Part shown: positions 1 through 6,326 of the stretch, in pieces | Position numbering within the stretch: position 1 is the stretch's first letter | Layout: each line of letters starts with the position of its first letter | NCBI RefSeq assembly: GCF_004341845.1 | Contig: NZ_SLVB01000001.1 | Span: forward strand, 186,001-250,000 | Direction of reading: 5' to 3' | Origin: Novosphingobium sp. PhB165 | GTDB taxonomy: Bacteria > Pseudomonadota > Alphaproteobacteria > Sphingomonadales > Sphingomonadaceae | DNA: 64,000 bases | Program-made: the position numbers and the translations under genes | The notes under the pieces: generated by a model | Database searches by the model: none | What the model was told of the DNA's origin: nothing | Seen by the model: only the letters and a program-made list of their open reading frames with translations

Positions 1-13
1 CCAGGTTGTCACC

Positions 14-250
14 GTGGAGCTGGATGAGACGAAGTTCGACGAGGCTTTCCTCGCTGAGTTTCGGAAGCATTTCTATCGGTTCGACGACATCGATGAGCAT
101 GCGAAGCACATCGCCCAGTTGGAAGCGCGCGGGCTCATCACGGGCTGGCCGGTCTTCATCGAGGGGTACGGCCCCACCGAGGACATGGGCATCAAGGCCA
201 CCGCCGTAGTGGAATCCATCGAGATCGTGAAGGAGTACGCCAATGGCTGA
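14..250 (+). CDS. Small phage-type protein, possibly 5'-partial
   Basis: A 78-residue acidic protein of unknown function is read from a GTG at 14. The frame stays open to the left edge of the window, so the real start may lie outside. It contains a stretch about hearing-element spacing unknown to any catalytic family: an acidic segment (ELDETKF), then AEFRKHFYRF and a closing FIEGYGPTEDMGIKA segment. I associate this layout with small hypothetical proteins in alphaproteobacterial prophages, from memory only. Its last 8 nt overlap the next gene, so it belongs to the same phage operon. No metal site or membrane segment is visible. Confidence 0.6.
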   Translation: MELDETKFDEAFLAEFRKHFYRFDDIDEHAKHIAQLEARGLITGWPVFIEGYGPTEDMGIKATAVVESIEIVKEYANG

Positions 251-659
251 GGAAAAGACCGGCCTTTCGGTAGATCAGATCGCAGCCACCCGTCCCGCAC
301 CCATCAGCCTGAAGCCTGATGCGACCGATATCCGCTTGGTGCTCGAAGGGACGCTTCCGCGCTGCCCATTCTGCAACGGCACGCCATCGACCCACACACG
401 GTTCTTTCCGCATTCCGGGATATACCAGTCCATCGTGCATTGCGCGGGCTGCATGGCGGAAGTCATGGTCAACCAGCGCGACCGCGAAGAGGCGCGGCAG
501 GATGCTATTGCGCACTGGACAGTCCGCGCGCCGGTTCAACCCGACGACCTCACCGCCGCCGCCCAGCTTCAGCGCTCCGGCCTCATCACCCCCGAGAAGT
601 ACAATCACATCTGCGAGAACATCAGGGCTCGCGATGCTGTGCGGGAGGCGATGGCGTGA
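243..659 (+). CDS. Lar-like restriction alleviation / zinc-ribbon phage protein
   Basis: A 138-residue protein with two CxxC pairs (Cys41/Cys44 in CPFC and Cys67/Cys70 in CAGC), followed by a conserved-looking helix ending in AIAHW (Trp92). This spacing is that of the Lar restriction-alleviation zinc-ribbon family carried by many phages, which modulates host type I restriction in the founding member. Here the family assignment rests only on the Cys pairs and the Trp. Its TGA (657-659) overlaps the GTG (656) that opens the next frame, so translation of the downstream pair is probably coupled to this gene. Confidence 0.7.
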   Translation: MAEEKTGLSVDQIAATRPAPISLKPDATDIRLVLEGTLPRCPFCNGTPSTHTRFFPHSGIYQSIVHCAGCMAEVMVNQRDREEARQDAIAHWTVRAPVQPDDLTAAAQLQRSGLITPEKYNHICENIRARDAVREAMA

Positions 660-1954
660 CATGGCTGTTCGTACCCGGAATATCCTCTCCTGCTGCGCCG
701 GAGTTGGCGGCCTTGAACTCGGAATTCTGCTCGCCCTCCGCCATCGGGGAGAGGATGGGCGCGGTATATGTTACCTGGAGGGGGAAGCCGCAGCTGCCGC
801 AAGTCTGGTCGCGTCGATGGAAGCAGGGTGGTTTCATCCGGCTCCTGTCTGGTCTGACATGCGAACCTTCGACGCTCGACCGTGGCGTGGCCACGTTCAT
901 ATCCTCGCTTCGGGTGACCCCTGCCAAGACAACTCAGTCGCAGGAAAGCGCGCCGGGGCCGATGGCGAGCGCTTCCTTGCCTCCGAAGTCACCCGCCTTG
1001 CCGAAGAGTGCCGGCCTGATTCTATCTTCCGCGAGAACGTCCCGGGGAACGCGGACGGACAGCTTGCGGCCATCGCTCCGTCACTGGAAGGGCTGGGCTA
1101 CCGCGTTGCGGCAGGAATATTCAGCTCGGCCGGAACTTACAACACCATGCGACGTGAGCGACTGTTCATCATGGCCGTCCGCCAAGACGGTGAGTGGGGG
1201 ATGGGAGCGGGATCGGAACGGGAACGTCTATCCGACGCTGGAAGGTGCGGCCGAGATGTGGCCCGGCCCCATGGCGGGTGCGGCGGGGACGGATGCATAC
1301 AATGCGGCGGGGAATTCCGACTTCTCGCGGAAGGCAATGCTGCAGGCGGAAGAGTTGATCTCGCGCTGGTCGAGCCCGAAGGCGTCGGATCCGGAAAAGG
1401 CCGGGCCGAACATGCGGGGCAGCAAGGGCGACGTGCCGTTACCGGGGCAGGCGGCACAGTGGGAAGCACCTTCGGTTGCGGTGACGGACGGGTCGCGGAT
1501 GACGCGCGGCGGGGATCGATCGCACGAATTGCTCCTGACGGGTCAGGCGACGGACGCCTCGAAGCGCTGGGCAGCACCAGCAGCACAGAACCACAAGGGC
1601 AGCAGCGAGGGCAGCAGCGAGGGCAGCATCACGCGCTCGGACGGCAAGTCAAGGGAGGACATCCTCTCGTATCAGGCCGAGCAGTTCTTCCGCCTGCCGT
1701 CATCCCTGGACCGACCGATAGCCGGTGGATCGACATCCTCGACCGATTCTCCGAACTCCAACCAGCCCTCAGTGAAGAGGAAGCTGAATCCCATCTTCGT
1801 CGAGGCGTTGATGCGATGGCCCACCGGATTGAGCGGCTTCGAGCGACAGGAAATGGCGTGGACCCGTTGGTGGCTGCTCATGCCTTCCTTTCTCTCGGCG
1901 CTCTACTCGGCATCTGAGCCGGATCAGTTGGACCTTTTCGGAGCAGCAGCATGA
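656..1954 (+). CDS. Trp/Pro-repeat phage protein, fully overlapping the cytosine methyltransferase
   Basis: This 432-residue frame starts at a GTG in a GTGA overlap with the Lar-like gene and ends in an ATGA overlap with the gene at 1951. It therefore forms an unbroken link in the operon's chain of overlaps. It has no enzyme motifs that I can name. Visible signatures are the opening TWLFVPG, SGLTCEPSTL near residue 65, and repeated Trp-x-x-Pro units (WPSAKT at 173, MWPGPMAG at 201, RWSSPKASD at 237, QWEAPS at 269, RWAAPAAQN at 304). The C-terminus reads LNPIFVEALMRWPTGL (377-392) and ends with QLDLFG. I recall phage proteins with WPTP repeats and an LNPxFVEWLMGWPxGW ending, often labelled DNA methyltransferase. 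In the middle third this frame looks more protein-like than the overlapping methyltransferase frame. Function is unknown. Confidence 0.7.
   Translation: MTWLFVPGISSPAAPELAALNSEFCSPSAIGERMGAVYVTWRGKPQLPQVWSRRWKQGGFIRLLSGLTCEPSTLDRGVATFISSLRVTPAKTTQSQESAPGPMASASLPPKSPALPKSAGLILSSARTSRGTRTDSLRPSLRHWKGWATALRQEYSARPELTTPCDVSDCSSWPSAKTVSGGWERDRNGNVYPTLEGAAEMWPGPMAGAAGTDAYNAAGNSDFSRKAMLQAEELISRWSSPKASDPEKAGPNMRGSKGDVPLPGQAAQWEAPSVAVTDGSRMTRGGDRSHELLLTGQATDASKRWAAPAAQNHKGSSEGSSEGSITRSDGKSREDILSYQAEQFFRLPSSLDRPIAGGSTSSTDSPNSNQPSVKRKLNPIFVEALMRWPTGLSGFERQEMAWTRWWLLMPSFLSALYSASEPDQLDLFGAAA
661..1917 (+). CDS. DNA cytosine-5 methyltransferase (overlapped along its whole length by a second frame)
   Basis: The 418-residue frame shows C5-methyltransferase motifs in the right order. 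Motif I (CCAGVGG) is at residues 11-17, motif IV with the catalytic-type Cys (GDPCQDNS, Cys88) near 85-92, the ENV motif at 125-127, motif VIII (RRERLFI) at 164-170, and a closing RIERLRATGNGV element of motifs IX-X near the C-terminus. Residues of about 180-370, where a target-recognition domain would lie, are Gly/Arg-rich and low in complexity. This suggests that the region is constrained mainly by the other reading frame. The start ATG lies 5 nt after the GTG of that frame. The gene would methylate cytosine in phage or host DNA if active. The motif IV variant (D-N in place of P-F) leaves activity unproven. Confidence 0.75.
   Translation: MAVRTRNILSCCAGVGGLELGILLALRHRGEDGRGICYLEGEAAAAASLVASMEAGWFHPAPVWSDMRTFDARPWRGHVHILASGDPCQDNSVAGKRAGADGERFLASEVTRLAEECRPDSIFRENVPGNADGQLAAIAPSLEGLGYRVAAGIFSSAGTYNTMRRERLFIMAVRQDGEWGMGAGSERERLSDAGRCGRDVARPHGGCGGDGCIQCGGEFRLLAEGNAAGGRVDLALVEPEGVGSGKGRAEHAGQQGRRAVTGAGGTVGSTFGCGDGRVADDARRGSIARIAPDGSGDGRLEALGSTSSTEPQGQQRGQQRGQHHALGRQVKGGHPLVSGRAVLPPAVIPGPTDSRWIDILDRFSELQPALSEEEAESHLRRGVDAMAHRIERLRATGNGVDPLVAAHAFLSLGALLGI
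1597..1630. repeat. 12-nt tandem repeat inside the dual-coding region
   Basis: The unit GGGCAGCAGCGA occurs twice in full, and a third copy is partial. It gives GSSE repeats in the 656-1954 frame and GQQR repeats in the methyltransferase frame. As the unit is a multiple of three, expansion or loss would keep both frames open. Confidence 0.8.
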
Positions 1955-2151
1955 CCCGCATCGAACGCATCGGTGATGCGAGCCTCACCGACTTGGCTGC
2001 CCAGCTCGAAGCAATGCTGCGGACCGGCAAGAGCGCTGAAGAGGTAGCGACCGAACTTGGGGGCTTTGTCATCACTCTCGAAGCGAACAGCGTCGATGAT
2101 GCGGCCAAACAGGCCCAGCGGATGCACGAACAAATGGGGACGAAGCAGTGA
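1951..2151 (+). CDS. 66-residue phage-type protein
   Basis: A small acidic, Ala/Glu-rich, probably helical protein of unknown function. Its ATG overlaps the stop of the 656-1954 frame (ATGA), and its TGA overlaps the GTG of the following methyltransferase gene (GTGA). These tight couplings support it as a real gene in spite of its size. No motif, Cys pair or membrane segment is visible. I recall similar small proteins beside phage methyltransferases, but the sequence alone gives no function. Confidence 0.65.
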   Translation: MTRIERIGDASLTDLAAQLEAMLRTGKSAEEVATELGGFVITLEANSVDDAAKQAQRMHEQMGTKQ

Positions 2152-2765
2152 CCCAGAACACCAGCAGCGCAGTCATGCAGCAGCGGCGTGAAGCAAAGGA
2201 CGCGCTCGATGACTTCCCAACACCGCCCTGGGCGACGCGCGCGTTGTGCGAGTGGATCAAGGCGAACATTCGCGAAGACCTCCGCTATGACAGTTGCCGT
2301 GAACCCGCGGCTAACCGCGGGCACATGGTCAAGCCGCTGTCCGAGTACTTCGCGACCGTTTTTGCCGCCGACGTTCACGATTATGGCGCCGGCTTCGCAG
2401 TGGAGGACTACCTCTTTGGCCCTCTACCAACCCCTGTAGACTGGACGATCACGAACCCGCCTTTCCGGCTTGCCGAGCAGTTCATCGAACGGGCGCTCGC
2501 AACGAGTGACTGCGTGGCGGTGATCGTGCGCGCCGCCTTCCTTGAAGGGCAGGGCCGTTTCGAGCGCCTGTTCGCCAAGAACCCGCCCAGCCACGTCCTG
2601 CAGTTCACCGAGCGGGTCGTGATGCACAAGGGCAGGCTCGCGCCCGAAGGCTCGACCGCGACCGCTTACGCCTGGTTGGTTTGGGCAGACCGGGCCGCCG
2701 ACACGAAACTGCGCTGGATCGCGCCCTGCCGGAAGAGGCTGGAACGCCCGGAGGACTACCTATGA
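2148..2765 (+). CDS. Phage SAM-dependent DNA methyltransferase, adenine type
   Basis: The 205-residue protein starts at a GTG overlapping the previous stop. It has an N-terminal DDFPTPPWATRALCEW segment, a degenerate SAM-binding motif I region (CREPAANRGHM, residues 50-60) and a motif IV NPPF tetrad at 103-106, as in N6-adenine or N4-cytosine methyltransferases. A YAWLVW segment near the C-terminus is typical of this phage subgroup. It would methylate phage DNA to evade host restriction, but the motif I deviation (usually EPACGxG) leaves activity in doubt. The stop overlaps the next gene's ATG by 4 nt. Confidence 0.75.
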   Translation: MTQNTSSAVMQQRREAKDALDDFPTPPWATRALCEWIKANIREDLRYDSCREPAANRGHMVKPLSEYFATVFAADVHDYGAGFAVEDYLFGPLPTPVDWTITNPPFRLAEQFIERALATSDCVAVIVRAAFLEGQGRFERLFAKNPPSHVLQFTERVVMHKGRLAPEGSTATAYAWLVWADRAADTKLRWIAPCRKRLERPEDYL

Positions 2766-3112
2766 GCCTGAACGTGACTGACGAGCGATGCGAATCGCTG
2801 GTGAAGCTCGACCGCAAACTATCGCGGGCCAGCTTCAACCAGAGGGGCATCAATTTGACTGCCGAGGAACTTAGCCTTCTGGCAGAATTGGGAACGCTGG
2901 CCGACGTTTCGGCCGCAAAATCGAAATCTCTGGAGGAGCGCGCCAAGTGTCGGCAGTTAAGGGTGGTGTCTACCAACGAGGGCCTTTCTGGCTCGACCTC
3001 GAAAGGGGAGCAGCCGGCGCGCCCAAGAGCGATCGATGGTACATCTGGTGGTACGACACCGGGGCAGGGCGCCAAAAGCGGAGAAGCACGAGCACATCGG
3101 ATGTTCGGGTAG
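2762..3112 (+). CDS. Small hypothetical protein overlapping the integrase start
   Basis: A 116-residue frame begins at an ATG overlapping the methyltransferase stop (ATGA). The first 60 or so residues (MSLNVTDERCESLVKLDRKL and following) look like a compact helical phage protein. The last 55 overlap the integrase gene in another frame and are Ser/Gly/Arg-rich. The N-terminal half is probably the conserved part. Function is unknown, and no recognition motif for an excisionase is clear. Confidence 0.5.
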   Translation: MSLNVTDERCESLVKLDRKLSRASFNQRGINLTAEELSLLAELGTLADVSAAKSKSLEERAKCRQLRVVSTNEGLSGSTSKGEQPARPRAIDGTSGGTTPGQGAKSGEARAHRMFG

Positions 3113-4266
3113 CCTGCGACAAGCTTGATGAGCATTATCTAGCTACCCACCGGTCTACCGACGATGATCTCGACACCTATGGGGTCGCGGACGCCATGGC
3201 GGACTACTGGATCGAGCATGCCCAGAACATCGCCAGCAAGGACGCGAAGCGCGCGCAGCTGAAGCTGTTCAACCGCTTCCGCGAGATCGAGCAGGCCGCC
3301 GGGCGCATGCCCGTTCCATTGATGCCCGCTCAAATCGATGATGCCATGCTCACCCGGTTTCGGGCATGGGGCGTGGCAGATCCCATTGTCGCGCGAAAGA
3401 AAGACGCTGCCGGCAACTGGGTGGCTGGCAAGTCGCGCAAGCGCTCGGCCTCCACCGTCGAGGAGAGCGTCATCACCCTGAAGGCGGCGCTCAACCATGC
3501 CTTCCGGAACCGGCGCACCAGATACGTGCCCCCGCTCCAGCACAAGACGCGGGATCAGGTAACCCCCGAGCGAGATTACCGCCTATCGGTCGACGCGATC
3601 GGCGAGCTGTTGGACTTCAGCCTAAATGGCGCTGGGAACTACGCAGGGCATGGCGACAGGCTTCTGCCGCTGCGCAGGTATCTGATCGCCGGTATTTGCA
3701 CTCTCGCGCGCCCGGACGCCATTTTCGATATGAACGTGCTGATCAACCGCGAGCAGTGGATGCAGAATGAGCGCCGGTTCGCGCTCAACCCGGCCGGGCG
3801 GATCCAGACAAAGAAGGTGCGCCCGGTCGTGCCCATCGTCGACCTGTTGCACTCATGGCTTCAGCAGACTGACGAATGGTTCGTTTGCAGCGAGCGGACG
3901 AGTTTCGATGCGAAACAGCAAATCGACGTGGTCACGCAGCATGGGGTGCGGTCGATTCGCAGTGCTTGGGGATCTGCACGCGAGCAACTTCGAATTCCAG
4001 ATGGCTGGGGACCGAAGCTGATTCGGCACTCGATGGCGACCATCCTCGCGAATCGCGGCGTCGATCTGATCCAGCTGGAAATGGCGCTTGGGCACCGCGT
4101 GCTCGGCAAGACTTCGAGCCGCTATGCGCGCTTCGATCCGGAGTACCTGGCGACGGTTCGCGACGGCATCAACGATGTGGTTGGGGATTTGATGAAAGCG
4201 GCCGGATCGGCCCTTCACCCGAAACTCACCCGAAAATCGGAGAATGTAACGGTGTTGAGGGCTTGA
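2947..4266 (+). CDS. int: Tyrosine recombinase / phage integrase
   Basis: A 439-residue site-specific recombinase read from a GTG. The C-terminal catalytic domain shows box I Arg255 (in LARPDAI), box II Arg360 (in PKLIRHS), the LGH motif with His383, and the nucleophile Tyr393 (SSRYARFDP). The first residue of the usual HxxR in box II is Lys357. The N-terminal half would hold the arm-type and core-binding domains. The gene lies 43 nt from the 3' end of tRNA-Val, the usual position for an integrase that recombines into a tRNA, and closes the island. It probably catalyses integration and excision of the element extending left. Confidence 0.92.
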   Translation: MSAVKGGVYQRGPFWLDLERGAAGAPKSDRWYIWWYDTGAGRQKRRSTSTSDVRVACDKLDEHYLATHRSTDDDLDTYGVADAMADYWIEHAQNIASKDAKRAQLKLFNRFREIEQAAGRMPVPLMPAQIDDAMLTRFRAWGVADPIVARKKDAAGNWVAGKSRKRSASTVEESVITLKAALNHAFRNRRTRYVPPLQHKTRDQVTPERDYRLSVDAIGELLDFSLNGAGNYAGHGDRLLPLRRYLIAGICTLARPDAIFDMNVLINREQWMQNERRFALNPAGRIQTKKVRPVVPIVDLLHSWLQQTDEWFVCSERTSFDAKQQIDVVTQHGVRSIRSAWGSAREQLRIPDGWGPKLIRHSMATILANRGVDLIQLEMALGHRVLGKTSSRYARFDPEYLATVRDGINDVVGDLMKAAGSALHPKLTRKSENVTVLRA

Positions 4267-4308
4267 TGAAAAACCGGCTAAACCCTTGGTTTTCAAGGAG
4301 ATTCCGAA

Positions 4309-4345
4309 TGGTGGGCGTAGCAAGGATTGAACTTGCGACCCCTAC
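4309..4345. other. Probable attachment-site core in the 3' half of tRNA-Val
   Basis: The tRNA is intact and its 3' end lies next to the integrase gene, as at islands that integrate into tRNA genes and rebuild the tRNA. The core would be in the T-arm and acceptor part. The second copy is expected to the left of the window, so the limits given are only a guess. Confidence 0.4.
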
Positions 4346-4383
4346 GATGTCAACATAGTGCTCTACCACTGAGCTATACGCCC
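4309..4383 (-). tRNA. tRNA-Val (GAC)
   Basis: A complete cloverleaf can be folded on the minus strand: the 7-bp acceptor GGGCGTA/TACGCCC, discriminator A and an encoded CCA at 4309-4311. The anticodon loop TTGACAT gives GAC, decoding the valine codon GUC. The TTCAATC T-loop is also present. Its 3' end faces the integrase gene, so it is the likely integration target. Confidence 0.95.
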
Positions 4384-4529
4384 ACACCATTCGGTCGGTC
4401 CGTTGCAGCGTGGTGTGCCGCTCGGAGGACTGGCCCTCTAGCTGCGGTGTTTCGGGTTGGCAACAAGGAATTTCAAAAAAGTTCAGCCTTGGTTTTTCGA
4501 GGCTGTGGAAGACCTGTGGATGAAATGAA

Positions 4530-4904
4530 TCAGAGCTGGGCGTGCTCGGACAGACCGAACACCCGCTGCACTTCCATCACGATGTCGCGCAAGTGGAAGG
4601 GTTTCGACAGCACCTTGGCATGCGGCGCCTCGCGGCTGGCGCGCAGGGTGACGGCGGCGAAGCCGGTGATGAACATCACTTTCGTCGTCGGCGAAACTTC
4701 GGCGCAGCGCTGGGCCAGTTCAATGCCGTCCATCTCGGGCATGACAATGTCCGAGAGCAGCAGGTCGTAATGCTCGCGCTCCAGCAGGGGCAGGGCGGCC
4801 GTGCCGCGATCGACCGCGGTGACATCGTAGCCGGCGTTCTCCAGAGCCCTGGCAAGGTAGGTGCGCATGGCCTGGTCGTCTTCGGCAAGCAGGATGCGGA
4901 TCAT
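4530..4904 (-). CDS. cpdR: CpdR-like single-domain response regulator
   Basis: This 124-residue receiver domain has no output domain. It has the acidic pair in LLAEDD (residues 5-10), phosphoacceptor Asp52 (LLLSDIVMPEMDG), the Thr/Phe switch region (MFITGF) and the conserved Lys (LSKPF). In Caulobacter, CpdR receives phosphate from CckA through ChpT and, when unphosphorylated, acts as an adaptor priming the ClpXP protease to degrade cell-cycle proteins. Length and sequence fit that family, but the role here is by analogy. The ATG at 4904 is preferred over the one at 4913 because an AGGAC element sits 9 nt upstream of it. Confidence 0.85.
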   Translation of the reverse strand: MIRILLAEDDQAMRTYLARALENAGYDVTAVDRGTAALPLLEREHYDLLLSDIVMPEMDGIELAQRCAEVSPTTKVMFITGFAAVTLRASREAPHAKVLSKPFHLRDIVMEVQRVFGLSEHAQL

Positions 4905-4946
4905 CGGCGTCATGTCCTGAATCGTTCGTCTACAGCGTGTCGCGCT

Positions 4947-4981
4947 GGTTAAGAGCACCAGCATAGCGCTTAACCGGTTAA
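4947..4981. promoter_or_regulatory. Palindromic operator-like sequence upstream of cpdR
   Basis: GGTTAAG (4947-4953) is repeated in inverted form as CTTAACC (4969-4975), which continues into the 12-nt palindrome TTAACCGGTTAA (4970-4981). It lies between the divergent cpdR gene and the amidohydrolase gene and could bind a dimeric regulator. The TTAA spacing (4 nt and 17 nt) is not the 7 nt expected for a CtrA box. Confidence 0.4.
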
Positions 4982-5033
4982 AATTCTCGCCTGGAATAAC
5001 GGGTGACCGGTTACGGGACGCTTTGACTTGTAG

Positions 5034-5996
5034 ATGTTGAAGCGCCAGTTTTGGGCCATGGCGACAGGCACCGGCGAGAACGATTCGCAAAGGCAGGCGG
5101 GTGGCTGGATTCCCGGGGCTCCCGGGATTCCGGCCTTTACCTTCGAAGGTTCGGAACCGTCCGTTGTGCCGGTGCTGATCGCGGCGCCGCATGCAGGGCG
5201 CGCCTATCCCCGTTCACTGCTCGACGATTTGCGCCATCCCGATTCGGTCGCGCTGCGGCTGGAGGATCGCTATGTCGACCGGATCGCCCAGGCGGTTGCG
5301 CGCGAGACGGGGGCAGGGCTGCTGCTGGCGCAGGCGCCCCGCGCGATGATCGATCTCAATCGCGCGCCCGACGATATCGATTGGGACATGTTCGGCCGTG
5401 GTGCCCGTCCCGAATCGCCGGGCTTGCCGAGTCGCCGTGCGCGCAGCGGCCTTGGCCTGATTCCCCGCCGCCTGCCGGGCGTGGGCGAACTCTGGCGTCG
5501 TCGTCATGAGCGTGCAGACCTTGCCGCGCGGATCGAGGGCATTCACCAACCCTATCATGAGGCGCTGGCGCGCGAACTGGCCTCGCTTCGCGAGCGCTGG
5601 GGCGCGGCACTGCTGCTGGACCTTCATTCGATGCCGCCGCTGCCGACGCGGATCGGCAGTGAGCCGCCGCGATTCGTTATCGGAGACCGCTTCGGCGCGA
5701 CGTGCCATGGCAGCCTGATTGCCGGTGCCTTTTCGTGGTTCGCGGCCCATGGCTGCGTGGCTGCGCACAATCGCCCTTATGCGGGCGGCTATGTGCTCGA
5801 ACGTCATGCCGCGCCTGCCGAGGGCATCCACGCGGTTCAACTCGAAGTGGACCGTACTTGCTATCTGGATTCGCGGCTGTCGGAGCCGGGGCCGGGCATG
5901 GCTGCCACCGTGGAACTGCTATCGGGACTGGTACGCCGGCTTGCGGCCGGTGTCAGCGAACTGGGCGGCAAGGGCTTTGTGCAAGCGGCCGAGTAG
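5034..5996 (+). CDS. N-formylglutamate amidohydrolase family protein
   Basis: A cytoplasmic hydrolase of 320 residues (312 if the second ATG at 5058 is used; neither has a good ribosome site). It shows the family's PVLIAAPHAGRAYP segment, LEDRYVD, a LLLDLHSMP metal-site-like motif and the C-terminal GIHAVQLEVDRTCYLD. Family members hydrolyse N-formyl-L-glutamate to formate and glutamate, the last step of one histidine degradation route. There are no hut genes nearby, so it could also act on another N-acylated amino acid. It is transcribed divergently from cpdR. Confidence 0.82.
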   Translation: MLKRQFWAMATGTGENDSQRQAGGWIPGAPGIPAFTFEGSEPSVVPVLIAAPHAGRAYPRSLLDDLRHPDSVALRLEDRYVDRIAQAVARETGAGLLLAQAPRAMIDLNRAPDDIDWDMFGRGARPESPGLPSRRARSGLGLIPRRLPGVGELWRRRHERADLAARIEGIHQPYHEALARELASLRERWGAALLLDLHSMPPLPTRIGSEPPRFVIGDRFGATCHGSLIAGAFSWFAAHGCVAAHNRPYAGGYVLERHAAPAEGIHAVQLEVDRTCYLDSRLSEPGPGMAATVELLSGLVRRLAAGVSELGGKGFVQAAE

Positions 5997-6054
5997 CTGA
6001 TTCGCGCTTGAGGGCGCGTTCTCTCCAACCGTCATGGCGAAATGCTGGAGGTAA

Positions 6055-6086
6055 TAAAAAACCACCCCGCGCTATGCGCGAGGTGG
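6055..6086 (-). terminator. Rho-independent terminator of the small RNA
   Basis: On the minus strand an 11-bp GC-rich stem (CCACCTCGCGC / GCGCGGGGTGG, closed by ATA) is followed by a run of six T. It lies at the 3' end of the predicted RNA at 6056-6157. Confidence 0.8.
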
Positions 6087-6157
6087 CCAAGGTTCAGGGA
6101 GGAGGTGCACGATGTGCACCAAACCTGACCGGGCCATGAGGGTAGCGCCGATCAGGC
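6056..6157 (-). ncRNA. Probable trans-acting small RNA with anti-Shine-Dalgarno motif
   Basis: About 100 nt on the minus strand are bounded by a promoter-like sequence and a strong terminator. The predicted transcript contains the hairpin GGTGCAC-ATC-GTGCACC directly followed by CCTCCTCCC, a perfect anti-Shine-Dalgarno string, flanked by GGTT/AACC. This resembles the CCUCCUCCC-loop RNAs of alphaproteobacteria (the alpha-r14/suhB type), which pair with ribosome sites of mRNAs. The family name is from memory, and the 5' end is inferred from the promoter. No protein-coding gene fits the interval. Confidence 0.65.
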
Positions 6158-6163
6158 ATTGCC

Positions 6164-6191
6164 AACATAGCAAACCTTCGGCGACATTCAA
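6164..6191 (-). promoter_or_regulatory. Promoter of the small RNA
   Basis: On the minus strand TTGAAT (6186-6191) and TATGTT (6164-6169) are separated by 16 nt, close to the sigma-70 pattern. The predicted start is near 6157, just before the structured RNA. Confidence 0.55.
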
Positions 6192-6326
6192 CCCTTAGAA
6201 TGAAGCAAAGTGTATCGGCTTTGCAAGCGTGGGAGAGAATGCCGATACAGATTGGGGTGGAACTGTGACAAAAATGTCAAAATTCCACCCCGAAATCAGG
6301 ATTTAGGCCGGTTCGCGGCCGAGAGA

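Noticed and set aside
440-655. In-frame extension of the 656-1954 protein upstream to an ATG at 440
   Set aside because: It would lie within the Lar-like gene and gives Arg/Pro/His-rich sequence without pattern. The GTG at 656 in a GTGA overlap fits the operon better.
319-660. In-frame extension of the methyltransferase upstream to 319
   Set aside because: The extension overlaps the zinc-protein gene and is Arg/Ser/Pro-rich. The ATG at 661 just before motif I is the natural start.
4970-4981. CtrA box TTAA-N7-TTAA upstream of cpdR
   Set aside because: The two TTAA are separated by 4 nt, not 7, so it does not fit the consensus. It is kept only as a palindrome.
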